Source of the DNA: an uncultured Rikenella sp.
GTDB lineage: Bacteria > Bacteroidota > Bacteroidia > Bacteroidales > Rikenellaceae
Direction of reading: 5' to 3'
DNA: 38,250 nucleotides
Assembly (NCBI GenBank): GCA_910577885.1
Contig: CAJTNK010000008.1
Location: forward strand, 1 to 38,250
Numbering within the stretch: the first letter of the stretch is position 1; each line of letters starts with the position of its first letter. The notes beneath the pieces are model-generated. The model searched no databases and was not told the origin of the DNA. It saw nothing but the letters and a program-made list of their open reading frames with translations. The position numbers were made by a program, and so were the translations under genes. This document shows, piece by piece, positions 5,886 through 14,461 of this stretch.

Positions 5886-7706
5886 TTACACACGGGATTC
5901 ACTGAGGAGATGGCTCTCCTCGACGGTGAGGGCTTGGGGAAAGGGTTGGATAGGGGGCTTGACGTAGTTTTTTATTAGAACCGCGGCGAGCACGCTCAGG
6001 CAGAGGACGGCGATGGCACAAGCCAGCACAAAGAACTGGATGCCGATCGTGGCGTTGTCGGGCTCGTGAGCTGGGACAGGAGTGGGGTCAGCGCGGGCTT
6101 GGGCGAGTTGTAGGGGGGCAGGGGTAATCGGAGCCGGACGACGCCAGGGCATCTGGAAGCGGTGGGTGTAGGGGGCGCGGACGTCGGGGTTGAAGAAGCT
6201 GGGTCGGAGATGGGGACGGAGGAAGATGAGGCGGTGTATCCAGCCCAGACGGGAGGTGCCGTTATGGTAGAAGACGTAGATGTCGTACGATCCCCAGGCG
6301 GACTCGGTAAGGTTGAGAAGGGTGAACGAGAGCCAGTGGCCGTCGTAGTTGACGTCCAGGTCGACTTGACCGTAGTCGGGCAGAGGGTTAACACCGCGGG
6401 TGAGGTTGATGGGGAAGAGGAGTTGGTCCATGGTGAAGGTGATGCGGTAGCCCGAGAGTCCGGCGGGGACGGAGACGTTGAGGAGGGTGTAGTTGGAGTG
6501 TTCGGCGACGGGGAAGACGGGGTCGTTGCGGGTCTCGTGCACAAAAGCCCAGTTGGGCTCGCGCCAGAGACGGAGGTCGGGATAGATCTGGACGGGGAGA
6601 TCGTAAAAGGGCAGGGAGGAGGCCGAGAACTTCATGTTGCGGAAGTTGGGTCGGACGACGCTGTAGCGGTCGTGCCACTCTGGGCTGGCGGAGCAGCAGA
6701 TGGACATGTAGATGGCCGAGGAGCCGACGGTGACATCGTAGAAACCGTAGTAGTAGCTATCGTTGCGACCGGGCACGGGGAAGACCTGGACGCGTCCGTT
6801 GGGGGAGCGGTAGGGTCTAAAAGGGTGCAGGAGCATGACATGCTCGGGACACTGGCGGAGGGTGAAGTTGAGGCTCTGGCCGAGCCGCAGAGGGATGGGT
6901 TGGTCGGGGAGGCTGCCGTTCAGCGGCAGGTTGAGGGGCATCCAGAAAGTTTCGGGCTCGTTCCACCAAGAGACGTCGGCCTCGTAGGTCACGTTGATGT
7001 AAGGGTGGAACTCTTGGTCGGAACCGGGCGCGGCGTCGGTTTTTACGAACCAGTGGAGGTCTTGAAAGTTGGGGCGAAAGAGCAGGACGTAGGTGACCTC
7101 GGGGTCGTTAAGGTGGAAGACTTTACCGCGGACGGTAATGTCCAGGCAGGCCACGGACACTTTGAGGAAAAGATCTTCGGAGATGTGTTGAAGTTTAAGA
7201 GTGAGGGACTGATTATGTGGGGTCGGGATGAAGTGGATGTTTCGGGGATGGAAGGAGGCGTCTTCGGCTATCGGGTTATAGGAAGTCTGGTAGCGGGAGC
7301 AGTTGGGGAAGCTCAGAACAAAGTCTGAGCCGACTATGGGGTAGATGCGGTCAGGGGGAGAGGTGTCGGCTCTGCCGGCCCGGGTGGGGAAGTTAAGGGG
7401 AATGGCGAGGGAATGGGGGTAGATGGGCTCGAGATGGTTGAACCGTCTCACGACCTCGTCAAACTCCCAAGCGCTCTCGGGCTCCTCCTCGTCCTCCTCT
7501 AGGTCCCAGATCAGGTCCCCGGCGGAGCCCTCCTCGTCGTCATCGCCACTGCCGGAGTAGTCTTCATCATAATCGGTGTCGTTGCCCACATCGAAATGGG
7601 TCATAGTGAGTAGACTGCCGTTCCCGTCCCAAACCTCGATGTTAAAGGCCCGCGCGCCGCCCGCCACCAGGAGCAGGGAAAGACAGACACAGAGGAGCCA
7701 CTTCAT
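5886..7706 (-). CDS. E3 type I membrane glycoprotein, CR1-like, 606 aa
   Basis: A clear signal peptide (residues 1-20) is followed by a very acidic Asp/Glu-rich segment (~38-85). The luminal region contains at least three repeated units, each ending with an RPNF/RPHL element (RPNFQDLHW, RPNFRNMKF, RPHLRPSFF), and many N-glycosylation sequons. The membrane segment is ~554-578. The 28-residue tail has a dileucine motif EESHLL (596-601), typical of endosomal sorting in E3 proteins. It most resembles the large CR1-type E3 glycoproteins, such as 49K of human species D, which modulate leukocyte receptors. Exact homology and ligand are unknown. A TTTTGCAG acceptor and an AATAAA precede the gene. Confidence 0.75.
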   Translation of the reverse strand: MKWLLCVCLSLLLVAGGARAFNIEVWDGNGSLLTMTHFDVGNDTDYDEDYSGSGDDDEEGSAGDLIWDLEEDEEEPESAWEFDEVVRRFNHLEPIYPHSLAIPLNFPTRAGRADTSPPDRIYPIVGSDFVLSFPNCSRYQTSYNPIAEDASFHPRNIHFIPTPHNQSLTLKLQHISEDLFLKVSVACLDITVRGKVFHLNDPEVTYVLLFRPNFQDLHWFVKTDAAPGSDQEFHPYINVTYEADVSWWNEPETFWMPLNLPLNGSLPDQPIPLRLGQSLNFTLRQCPEHVMLLHPFRPYRSPNGRVQVFPVPGRNDSYYYGFYDVTVGSSAIYMSICCSASPEWHDRYSVVRPNFRNMKFSASSLPFYDLPVQIYPDLRLWREPNWAFVHETRNDPVFPVAEHSNYTLLNVSVPAGLSGYRITFTMDQLLFPINLTRGVNPLPDYGQVDLDVNYDGHWLSFTLLNLTESAWGSYDIYVFYHNGTSRLGWIHRLIFLRPHLRPSFFNPDVRAPYTHRFQMPWRRPAPITPAPLQLAQARADPTPVPAHEPDNATIGIQFFVLACAIAVLCLSVLAAVLIKNYVKPPIQPFPQALTVEESHLLSESRV

Positions 7707-7723
7707 CTTGATTACGACTCGTC

Positions 7724-7729
7724 TTTATT
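7724..7729 (-). terminator. Internal E3 / L4 poly(A) signal
   Basis: AATAAA on the minus strand, between the two E3 glycoprotein genes. It probably ends L4 and proximal E3 mRNAs. It lies a few bases after a strong acceptor (ACTGTTTTGCAG) for the distal gene. Confidence 0.65.
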
Positions 7730-7768
7730 GTGCGATCTGCAAAACAGTGGGGAAAGGGGAAAGCTCAA

Positions 7769-9355
7769 CTAAAAGTACCGCCACCAGTCACCGGCAGCCA
7801 CATCGGCCGGCTCCCAGACGGTTTTGAAGCCGTTGCCGCCGAACCAGTCGCTACTGGCGGTCTGCAGCTCGGTGGAAACGTGGCAGCGAATGTGAAAGAG
7901 ATAGCGCAGCACGAGATGTTTGTGAAGACAGGAGGTGTCGAGACGGAGGATGCGGGTGTCGATCTTGGTGACTTGTCCGACGGCGCCCTTGATGTCCCAC
8001 CACACCCGCATGGCGAGATGAGGCTGGCGATCCAGGTTGCTGGCACAGCGCACGATCACCGAGTGGTGGTCGACACGTTTGAGCTGCAGGTAGACCTGGA
8101 GCCGGGGCTGCATTTGCAGGTCGGCATAGATCTCACCCTGGTAGATGTCATCGGTGCGGTACATGTACCAACCGGCGTAGTGGTGGCTCATGTGCTGGAT
8201 GGTGAGGTTGTGAGGACCCACCGTGGAGCCGGCGTCGCCCTTAAAAGGCAGGAGGTTGTTGAGGTTCTGGGATCGGAGGCTCTGTCGGTACCAGGAAAGC
8301 GCCGTGTAGACGGGCCGGTAGATGACGGTCTGACCCTCGCACACGGGGTTCTTCATGCGTCCGCTCTGCAGCCGAACCGTGGCATGGCGGCAGTGGGAGC
8401 GCGAGACGGCTGGCTGACTGCGGTCTCGGGTCAGCGAGTAGGTGCCGCGGAAGCGGGGGCAGGAGCTAGGTTTGGCCCAGACGTTGCTGCCCAGTTGGAC
8501 CGAGACCCAGTCTCCGCAGCGATCATCAGAGAGTCCAACGACAGAGCCGCGGACGCAGCAGCGGACGGTAAAGTGGGTAGGAGTGGTGGGGTCGGCGTAA
8601 GCCGAGCCGACGTGGATCATGCCAGCGCCCGAGAGGAGGGTCCGGTTGGCACCGTAGCCCACAATGTCGCCCTCGTGGGGGTTTTGGATCTCGGAGAAGA
8701 GCGGGAGGCTGTGGGGCCGGAGACCCAGAGAGTGGCATTGGAAGCGCAGGAAGGTCGGGTAGTCGTAATCATTCCAGGACGGCTCCGCGATGCGGGTGCC
8801 GTACCAGATGGGAACGACCACGGGTCGGTGTTCATGCACCACCACCTCGACTTCAAAGGACAGGAGGTACTGGCTGCTGTTGTAGGTGGCGAGGAAGCGT
8901 CCGTAGTGCAAAAATATGTCGGCCTCGGCGAATTTGAGCAGGTTGGCACCACAGCCCTCGATCTGCATCACTGGATAAGGGGTGTGCTGACAGTCCTCGG
9001 TCTTATCGAGTTTGGAGGAAGAGCCCAGCGGGGTCCAGGTGCCCGGCTGCCATTCGACTTCTCGGTACCAGGTAGTAGTCCCGTACGGCACGTCTCGTCG
9101 AGGGATCTCTTTGAGCTCGAGGGTGAAAGGATCATGGGCCCACACATGCTTGGGTGGTAGGGTCTTCTGCGCCTTGATGACGATGGGGCGGGTAGTGGTG
9201 GTGGTGGTCGTGGGGACGGTGACGGTGGTGAGGTTGACGTCCTCGGCGCCCAAGTCGACGGTGGGTGTGAGCGCCAGCCGGCCCGGGAGACAGAGGGAGA
9301 GGAGCGAAAAGAGAATAGCTAGAGTGCAGGGAGGGGAGCGAAGAGAGAGAGCCAT
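7769..9355 (-). CDS. E3 secreted glycoprotein, Ig-like, 528 aa
   Basis: The N-terminus is a signal peptide (~1-28), followed by a Thr-rich mucin-like stretch with seven consecutive threonines. The rest is a Cys- and Trp-rich ectodomain with an Ig-like motif near the C-terminal half (HHYAGWYMYRTDD, similar to the DxGxYxC strand) and sequons such as NSS, NRT and NLT. There is no hydrophobic segment near the C-terminus (it ends DWWRYF), so the product should be secreted. The architecture suggests a CR1/RL11-type immune modulator, but I recognise no specific family. It follows the 12.5K-like gene with a 57-nt gap. Confidence 0.7.
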   Translation of the reverse strand: MALSLRSPPCTLAILFSLLSLCLPGRLALTPTVDLGAEDVNLTTVTVPTTTTTTTRPIVIKAQKTLPPKHVWAHDPFTLELKEIPRRDVPYGTTTWYREVEWQPGTWTPLGSSSKLDKTEDCQHTPYPVMQIEGCGANLLKFAEADIFLHYGRFLATYNSSQYLLSFEVEVVVHEHRPVVVPIWYGTRIAEPSWNDYDYPTFLRFQCHSLGLRPHSLPLFSEIQNPHEGDIVGYGANRTLLSGAGMIHVGSAYADPTTPTHFTVRCCVRGSVVGLSDDRCGDWVSVQLGSNVWAKPSSCPRFRGTYSLTRDRSQPAVSRSHCRHATVRLQSGRMKNPVCEGQTVIYRPVYTALSWYRQSLRSQNLNNLLPFKGDAGSTVGPHNLTIQHMSHHYAGWYMYRTDDIYQGEIYADLQMQPRLQVYLQLKRVDHHSVIVRCASNLDRQPHLAMRVWWDIKGAVGQVTKIDTRILRLDTSCLHKHLVLRYLFHIRCHVSTELQTASSDWFGGNGFKTVWEPADVAAGDWWRYF

Positions 9356-9412
9356 GGCGTTCTCTTTTTCACGTTCTACAAAAGAAAGAAAAAGAGAGCG
9401 GCGTGGAAAAGC

Positions 9413-10381
9413 TTAGTTGAGCCGCCAGTGGAGCGGGGAAGGGGGCCGGAGAACATGAACCGCGTCGGCCGGGGGTTCGTCGTCACCGACGACGACGTCG
9501 TCCTCCGGGTTTTCCCTGCGCCCTCGAGCGAGGAGCGGAGGGTTGACGTCGCCGGAGACGAGGAGCCAGTTTTCTAGCCACCTCGAGACCGGGGACCGAA
9601 AGAGACAAGCGAGAGCGCCGACGGTGAGGGCGAGGACAGCGCAGAGCAGAACGACCTCGAGCCCGGAAAGTGAGCCGGTGTCGAGGGTGAAAGAGAGCGG
9701 CAGAGTGTGAACGCCTTCGGGACCCCCGCCACCCGCGATCAGGGAGATGTTAGCGGGAGGGGAGGGCGGACAGGAGCCGGCGAGGTAGCCCACGAGTCCC
9801 GAGATGAGCATGGCCAGGACCAGCCCGAGCGCCTTGATACCGCTCGCGACCAGCCGAGCTCTGGCGGATGGCATGTCGGGTTCGTCTAGATACCTGGTGA
9901 GACGTTCGGTCGACAGATGTCCCCGATGGTAGCTCACACCGTGATCGAAATGACAGCGGTTGAAGATCTCACAGAGACGGTTCAGCAGAGAGGGCAGACA
10001 GCAGGCGGGTCGGGGACAACTGCAGACGAGACGTAAGGAAGCGTGAGTGACCAGCACGCTCTCGCGGTCGGCGAGATGCCCCTCGTGTGCCTCTTCCTCG
10101 GGGTGGTAGACCACCGAGCGAGTTCGCGGCATCGAGAGCTGCAACCAGTGCGGTCCCCGGACGCCGCCTCCGCCTTCCGCCGCCGTCGCCACCGTGCCGC
10201 GTCCCGAGTCGGCCGACAACCGGAGGCTGTGGCGATCGCCGGAGCCCAGCTGGGCGGCGAAGCAGGTGGGTTGGCGGCAGCGGAGGACGTGGCGGCGGAG
10301 CGAGGAGACGGGGATCGGCAGCCCGGGGTACCTCGCCTCCCATTCGGAATCGGACCCGCTATCCATTTCCGGATCAATCAT
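9413..10381 (-). CDS. E3 12.5K-like protein with C-terminal membrane domain
   Basis: The 322-aa ORF starts 8 nt inside the end of pVIII, exactly where mastadenoviruses have E3 12.5K. Residues ~28-142 match that family: HVLRCRQPTCFAAQ aligns with the HQCKRGIFCL region, and ESVLVTHASLRLVCSCPRPACC plus LLNRLCEI align with its Cys-rich end. After this the protein continues with two hydrophobic segments (~183-201 and ~241-261) separated by a loop with one NIS sequon, then an acidic tail. The 12.5K family is usually ~107-130 aa and soluble, so the membrane part is an extension. Function is unknown in all members. Confidence 0.75.
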   Translation of the reverse strand: MIDPEMDSGSDSEWEARYPGLPIPVSSLRRHVLRCRQPTCFAAQLGSGDRHSLRLSADSGRGTVATAAEGGGGVRGPHWLQLSMPRTRSVVYHPEEEAHEGHLADRESVLVTHASLRLVCSCPRPACCLPSLLNRLCEIFNRCHFDHGVSYHRGHLSTERLTRYLDEPDMPSARARLVASGIKALGLVLAMLISGLVGYLAGSCPPSPPANISLIAGGGGPEGVHTLPLSFTLDTGSLSGLEVVLLCAVLALTVGALACLFRSPVSRWLENWLLVSGDVNPPLLARGRRENPEDDVVVGDDEPPADAVHVLRPPSPLHWRLN

Positions 10382-11159
10382 AGCCGGCTATCGACTCGGA
10401 GACGATGTCGTAGTTGGGCTGAAACTGATCGGGAAAGGTACCGGGACCGCCCGAGAAGGGATTGAGGTAGACCGAGGGGACGAACTCGCTCACGAACTGA
10501 TCGAGTCCGATGCCTCCGGATCGCGGTTGCGAGGGTCGAGAGCTGAGCGTGAGGTTCTCAAAGTAGGTCGGAGGGTGACGGGGAGCTCCCGTACCTCCGA
10601 GCTGAAAAGTGCCGTCAGAGCGCAGAGCCGTCCAGTTGCCGAAAGGCACGGGAGAAGAGGAGCAGTTGAACTGCCGAGGCAGTGTGTTGTCGTTGAGGCT
10701 GAGAGCGCCTCCAGATATACGCCGGGGATAGGGGGCGCGGTCAGCGGGCCAGAGTCCGGCTCCGCCCACATCCCGGGCGCGGCGGTATCGACGAGGCCAG
10801 AGTCCACCTGCCAACTGGGCACCCCGATCGGTCATTTCCTCCTCGAGGGCTTCGTCACGGGGTAAAGTCACGCTGATGGGTGGGTCGGGGGATTTCCAGA
10901 TGGCGGAGGCGGGCCACACGGGGGGGTTGAGGACCGGGCGGGCGGTCTCGTCGCGCAGAGCTTGTTGCATGAGGATGGCGTTTCTAGCTTCGCGCAGGCC
11001 GTTGACCCGCTGCACCATGGCGGGCCCGGCGCTGAGCCAGTTCATCTTGGTGCTGTAGTCCTGGGAAGCTCCGGCGGCGGTGCCCCGCTGGGGCTGCGGC
11101 GTCCAGACGTAGGGGCTGGGCACCACCTTGCTTCCCGATCCGTAATCGTTGTAGAACAT
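10374..11159 (-). CDS. L4 pVIII: Hexon-associated protein precursor pVIII
   Basis: A 261-aa minor cement protein on the inner capsid surface. Conserved blocks include SPYVWTPQPQ, AAGASQDYST, SAGPAMVQRVNGLREARN, RGAQLAGG, RSDGTFQLGGTG, EPRSGGIG-like PRSGGIGLDQF and EFVPSVYLNPFSGGPG. Protease consensus sites are seen at LAGG-L, ISGG-A and LGGT-G, matching those used in human pVIII. A CTTCCGCCAG acceptor abuts the ATG. The 3' end overlaps the E3 12.5K-like start. Confidence 0.95.
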   Translation of the reverse strand: MFYNDYGSGSKVVPSPYVWTPQPQRGTAAGASQDYSTKMNWLSAGPAMVQRVNGLREARNAILMQQALRDETARPVLNPPVWPASAIWKSPDPPISVTLPRDEALEEEMTDRGAQLAGGLWPRRYRRARDVGGAGLWPADRAPYPRRISGGALSLNDNTLPRQFNCSSSPVPFGNWTALRSDGTFQLGGTGAPRHPPTYFENLTLSSRPSQPRSGGIGLDQFVSEFVPSVYLNPFSGGPGTFPDQFQPNYDIVSESIAGYD

Positions 11160-11268
11160 CTGGCGGAAGCGGAAGCGGTTGACTCACGAGGCGAGCGCGT
11201 GCGTGGGCGAGATGACTCACGCCCCTCCCCGCCTCGCCCGGTCGAAGGGCGCCGCGGGCACGGGTGAC

Positions 11269-12223
11269 TCAGAGGGGCGTGACGTCGGGGTCGAGTCTAT
11301 AAGCTTGTCGCCGAGCGCAGAGCCGCTGTAGCAACTCTTCGGCGTCTTTCCTCGTGCGTTCGAGTTGCTCGATCTTGCGGTGGTACAGGCAGCTGCGGGT
11401 AAGCGAGCGCAACGTGCGGTTCCGGACCTTGACGGTGTCGGAACACAATCCCCCGTGTCCCCCGCGGCACTGTTGAAAGGCGGCGTAGATGGTGGGGAAG
11501 ATGTGTTCCCTGAGCTCGCTGAGCTGTCCCGGTTCGGCGGCGGAGGTGGTGCGGGCGGAAAGGGTCTGGCGGCGGCGGCGGGTAGAGCTAGTAGCTGGAC
11601 GAGGGAGAGCGACACTCAGCCTCCCCTTGGAGCTCGGTGGGCCAGAGCGGCTTCCTGTAGTGGCGATGATAGTAGTACTTGAGCACGGCGGCCGGTACCA
11701 GTACCCCCCGGTTGAAAAGTAAGTACCGCTTGGCCGCGGCTCGGTCCCCGTTAAAGGTAAAGAGGGCTTCGACGATCTGGTAGCGGTACCGCCGCCACGA
11801 CCGCTTGGCGGCCGGTGGTTCGGTGGGCGCTAAGTTGCCACGTCGTCGACCCGACTGCTCACCGTTTGACGGGGTTCGGGCGCTGTCCCACCGCCGGGCT
11901 GGGAGAGCCGCTGGGGGCTTAGCAGGTGCCGCCGGAGCAGCAGCAGCCGCCGCGACCGGTGCCGGTGGCGGCGGAGCCGGTGTCGCCGACGCCTGCTCCT
12001 GCTCCTCCTGGTCCTCCTCCTCCGGATCGGTCCAGCTGGCTTCGCTGACTTCGCTGTCGTCGGACAGAGTCTGTCCTTCGAGATCGTCCTCGTCCTCGCT
12101 GGGGCTGCTGCTGAGATCGGAGGGATCTACTTCCTCCGCTTCCGATTCCGGCGGCGAGTACGTCGCGACGGCTGCTCGGCGGCCCCCGCGGCGTGCCGGA
12201 CCAGAAGGACGTCTCGTCGACAT
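11269..12223 (-). CDS. L4 33K: 33K protein (spliced)
   Basis: Exon 1 is 12223-11863, ending at a GTGAGC donor. Exon 2 is 11594-11269, entered from a CCCTCGTCCAG acceptor. The joint keeps the frame (1 nt plus 2 nt) and gives 228 aa. Exon 2 encodes the conserved end: LSELREHIFPTIYAAFQQ and NRTLRSLTRSCLYHR, matching REIYPTLFAIFQQ and NRSLRSLTRSCLYHK of human 33K. The shared N-terminal part is acidic and Ser-rich, then Pro/Ala-rich. 33K is a late splicing activator and packaging factor. Splice sites are predicted by sequence and phase only. Confidence 0.85.
11280..11398 (+). promoter_or_regulatory. E2 early promoter and first leader
   Basis: On the plus strand a CRE/ATF-like TGACGTCG (11280-11287) and a TATAAG box (11298-11303) lie opposite the 33K second exon, the position of the human E2 early promoter. 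AP-1/CRE-like TGACTCAC lies upstream near 11213. The first leader would run from ~11326 to a GTAAGC donor at 11399, about 73 nt, close to the ~68-nt human leader. Confidence 0.75.
11588..12223 (-). CDS. L4 22K: 22K protein (unspliced form)
   Basis: 211 aa, sharing the first ~120 residues with 33K but reading through the donor. Its own C-terminal domain has the typical RRYRYQIVEALFTFNGDR and KRYLLFNRGVLVPAAVLKYYYH blocks. 22K binds packaging-domain DNA with IVa2 and regulates the major late promoter. Confidence 0.9.
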   Translation of the reverse strand: MSTRRPSGPARRGGRRAAVATYSPPESEAEEVDPSDLSSSPSEDEDDLEGQTLSDDSEVSEASWTDPEEEDQEEQEQASATPAPPPPAPVAAAAAAPAAPAKPPAALPARRWDSARTPSNGEQSGRRRGNLAPTEPPAAKRSWRRYRYQIVEALFTFNGDRAAAKRYLLFNRGVLVPAAVLKYYYHRHYRKPLWPTELQGEAECRSPSSSY

Positions 12224-14378
12224 CGTCCTGCGGCTGCGAGGAGGAAAGGGAACGGCGAGCTAGCGAGGGGGCGACGGTGGTGCCGCGACCCAGCTCTTCG
12301 CCCGTCTTCGGGTCAAGATACACCCCGCTGCCCTTTTTCAACAAGAATTCGCGGCGGGCCTGCGAGATGGCTTGCAACTGGGCGACAATGGCCGGGGCGG
12401 TGATGACGCAGGCTGTGAGCTCGGCCCGGGGAGCTTGACGCGCCGGCGGTCGCTCTTCAAAGAAGGCGATGCGGTCGTGCTCGTAATCGGCCTCCTCGAA
12501 CTTGCGGAGGTAGGCGTTGGTCCACAGAGCCGGCGTGAGTTTCAAGCCGGGCCCAGTGGGCTGGCCGTTTTCGCCGGGTGCGCCCTGGAGCTCGAAGGTC
12601 CCGATGCACTGGACCTCGTTGAGCAGCGGCGTGTTGAGGGCGAGCGAGCGGTGGGGCGAGCAGAGATTGCAGCGACAGTGACAGGCCAGTAACTGTCCCG
12701 GTCCGCTACTGTCGACCGCGACGTCGTTGTGGTACATGAGGTAGTTGGCCAGGCGGAGGAGATAGACGTGGCACCACAGGGTTGGTGGGCTCTCGCGGTA
12801 GTCGACGGGAACGAGGTCGGAGGGGTAGAGATTGGCGGCGGCGGGCAGGACGCCGGAGCGTTCGAGGATGAAGCTGCGGAAGTTGTGCAGCAGGCTCTGG
12901 TTCAGGAGGTCGGGGAGTCCGGCGCCGAGCGCCTCCACCAGGCGCGGCGGAAAGATGATCTCGCTGAGCTCTTGGGCGACGGTGCGCTCGTCGAAGCCCG
13001 TCCACAGGTCGCGTCGGCGCCGTCTCAGAATTTTGGCCAGTTCGCCGAGGTTGGCCTCGTCCAGACACTGCTGCCAGGCCCCCATGGCGGTCTGCCAGGT
13101 GTAGACCAGCAGCAAGTAAATGGTGTCGCGGACGTAGTCTCGTCGCGCCTCGCCGCGCAGGGTCTGATGCAGCACGCTCTGCCCGACCCGGTTCTCGTGC
13201 ATGAGTCCCATATAGGTGACGATGTTGGTCAGATCGACCCCGGAGACGTCGCAGGCCTGCCTGACATAACCTTGTCTAAAGAGGTAGTGGATGCTCTCCC
13301 CCAGGCGTTTGATGACCTCGCGGCGGCCGAAAAAACGACGGAGCGAGGCGGTGGTGGCGCTGACCAGCGCCACCGAGTGCATGAGTCGCCGCCGCGCCTG
13401 AAGCTTCTCTTCGCGGACCTCGGGCTGCTCTTTGGCGAGGCCGAGCCAGCGCGTGAGCTGGTCGTCGTCCACGACGGGCTCGCAGCCGCTGCGGTCCTCC
13501 TCCGGGGTGGGAGTCGACTCATCGAGGGGTTTGGCCTTGCTCATAATCAACTCTTCCATGACCGTCTCCATGACTTTGGGTGGGAGGAAGAGGGCCGGGT
13601 AGGCGGCGTGGGTGACCACTAGTTGGCGCTTGACGACGGCCAGTCGCGGGTTGTCGCCTTGCAATTCAATGAGGGCCCCCCGAGTTTCTTCCTCTTCCTC
13701 CGCTGACTCCGCCTCTTCCCCCATGCTCAGGCTCTTAACCTCGAGCGGTTGGACCTCGTCTCCCAGACCGTCGAAGATCCGCGGGACCTCTTCGAGCGTC
13801 ACCTCGCCAGGTAAGCCGTCGCCGTCGCGGAGCCACAGCCGTTCGTCGGCATTGGGTCGGTTGGCGCGGCAGCTGAGCGGGATGAGCTGGTTCTGGAAAA
13901 AGATGTGGTAGGCGGCGAGGGCCTCGGGCACCATGAAGCAGGGGTAGAAGTTGAGCTTGGGATCGTGAGGGAGGCAGCCGTTGTCTTGCTTTTTGAGCCG
14001 GCGCGCGTCGGCCGCGGGCCCAAAAATGTTGCTTTCGAAAGCCTGCGCCAGGAGCCGGTAGTCGAAGGCCCGCCGTTCGCGCTCGTCGTCGTCGGCCTGG
14101 CCGAGCCCCAGCGCCTGTCGGACCAGCTCGGTCTGCCGGCGCAGGTGGCGATGCAGCGCGTCGCCTTCGGGCAAATACGCGTCTGGCGCTGACTCCTCCG
14201 GCTCCTCCGGCTCCTCCGGCTTTTCCTGAGGCTGATCCTCCTGCTTCTCCTCCTTCTCCTCCGCCTTGACCTCCCGCTCCTGCTCCTGCTCCTCCGCCTG
14301 CTTTTCCATCTCCTCCACCCGCTCCTCCAGGATCTCGGGAACCTCTGGAACCTCGTGGGTGTTATCCACAGTCGACAT
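11919..14378 (-). CDS. L4 100K: 100K hexon assembly and late translation protein
   Basis: 819 aa from the ATG at 14378; the longer open frame is upstream of the conserved start. The N-terminus is Glu-rich (with a triple EEP repeat). The core carries conserved 100K blocks such as NFYPCFMVPEALAAYHIFFQNQLIPLSCRANRP-type sequence, YMGLMHENRVGQSVLHQTL and CHCRCNLCSPHRSLALNTPLLNE. The C-terminus is Gly/Arg-rich (GRGRSRR, RGG) as expected for RNA binding. 100K chaperones hexon trimers and drives ribosome shunting on late mRNA. Its 3' end overlaps 22K/33K, and its 5' end faces DBP. Confidence 0.95.
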   Translation of the reverse strand: MSTVDNTHEVPEVPEILEERVEEMEKQAEEQEQEREVKAEEKEEKQEDQPQEKPEEPEEPEESAPDAYLPEGDALHRHLRRQTELVRQALGLGQADDDERERRAFDYRLLAQAFESNIFGPAADARRLKKQDNGCLPHDPKLNFYPCFMVPEALAAYHIFFQNQLIPLSCRANRPNADERLWLRDGDGLPGEVTLEEVPRIFDGLGDEVQPLEVKSLSMGEEAESAEEEEETRGALIELQGDNPRLAVVKRQLVVTHAAYPALFLPPKVMETVMEELIMSKAKPLDESTPTPEEDRSGCEPVVDDDQLTRWLGLAKEQPEVREEKLQARRRLMHSVALVSATTASLRRFFGRREVIKRLGESIHYLFRQGYVRQACDVSGVDLTNIVTYMGLMHENRVGQSVLHQTLRGEARRDYVRDTIYLLLVYTWQTAMGAWQQCLDEANLGELAKILRRRRRDLWTGFDERTVAQELSEIIFPPRLVEALGAGLPDLLNQSLLHNFRSFILERSGVLPAAANLYPSDLVPVDYRESPPTLWCHVYLLRLANYLMYHNDVAVDSSGPGQLLACHCRCNLCSPHRSLALNTPLLNEVQCIGTFELQGAPGENGQPTGPGLKLTPALWTNAYLRKFEEADYEHDRIAFFEERPPARQAPRAELTACVITAPAIVAQLQAISQARREFLLKKGSGVYLDPKTGEELGRGTTVAPSLARRSLSSSQPQDDVDETSFWSGTPRGPPSSRRDVLAAGIGSGGSRSLRSQQQPQRGRGRSRRTDSVRRQRSQRSQLDRSGGGGPGGAGAGVGDTGSAATGTGRGGCCCSGGTC

Positions 14379-14461
14379 GACCGGACGCGTTTCTTTGTCT
14401 CTGCAGCAGGAAAACAGAGGAGCACCGTCTAGTCGTCGCCCCTTGTTGCCGAGGTACCAGC

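Noticed and set aside
6162..9160. Two long plus-strand frames (388 and 476 aa) opposite the E3 glycoproteins
   Set aside because: Val/Gly/Glu-rich mirror frames of genuine signal-peptide proteins. No promoter or acceptor supports them.
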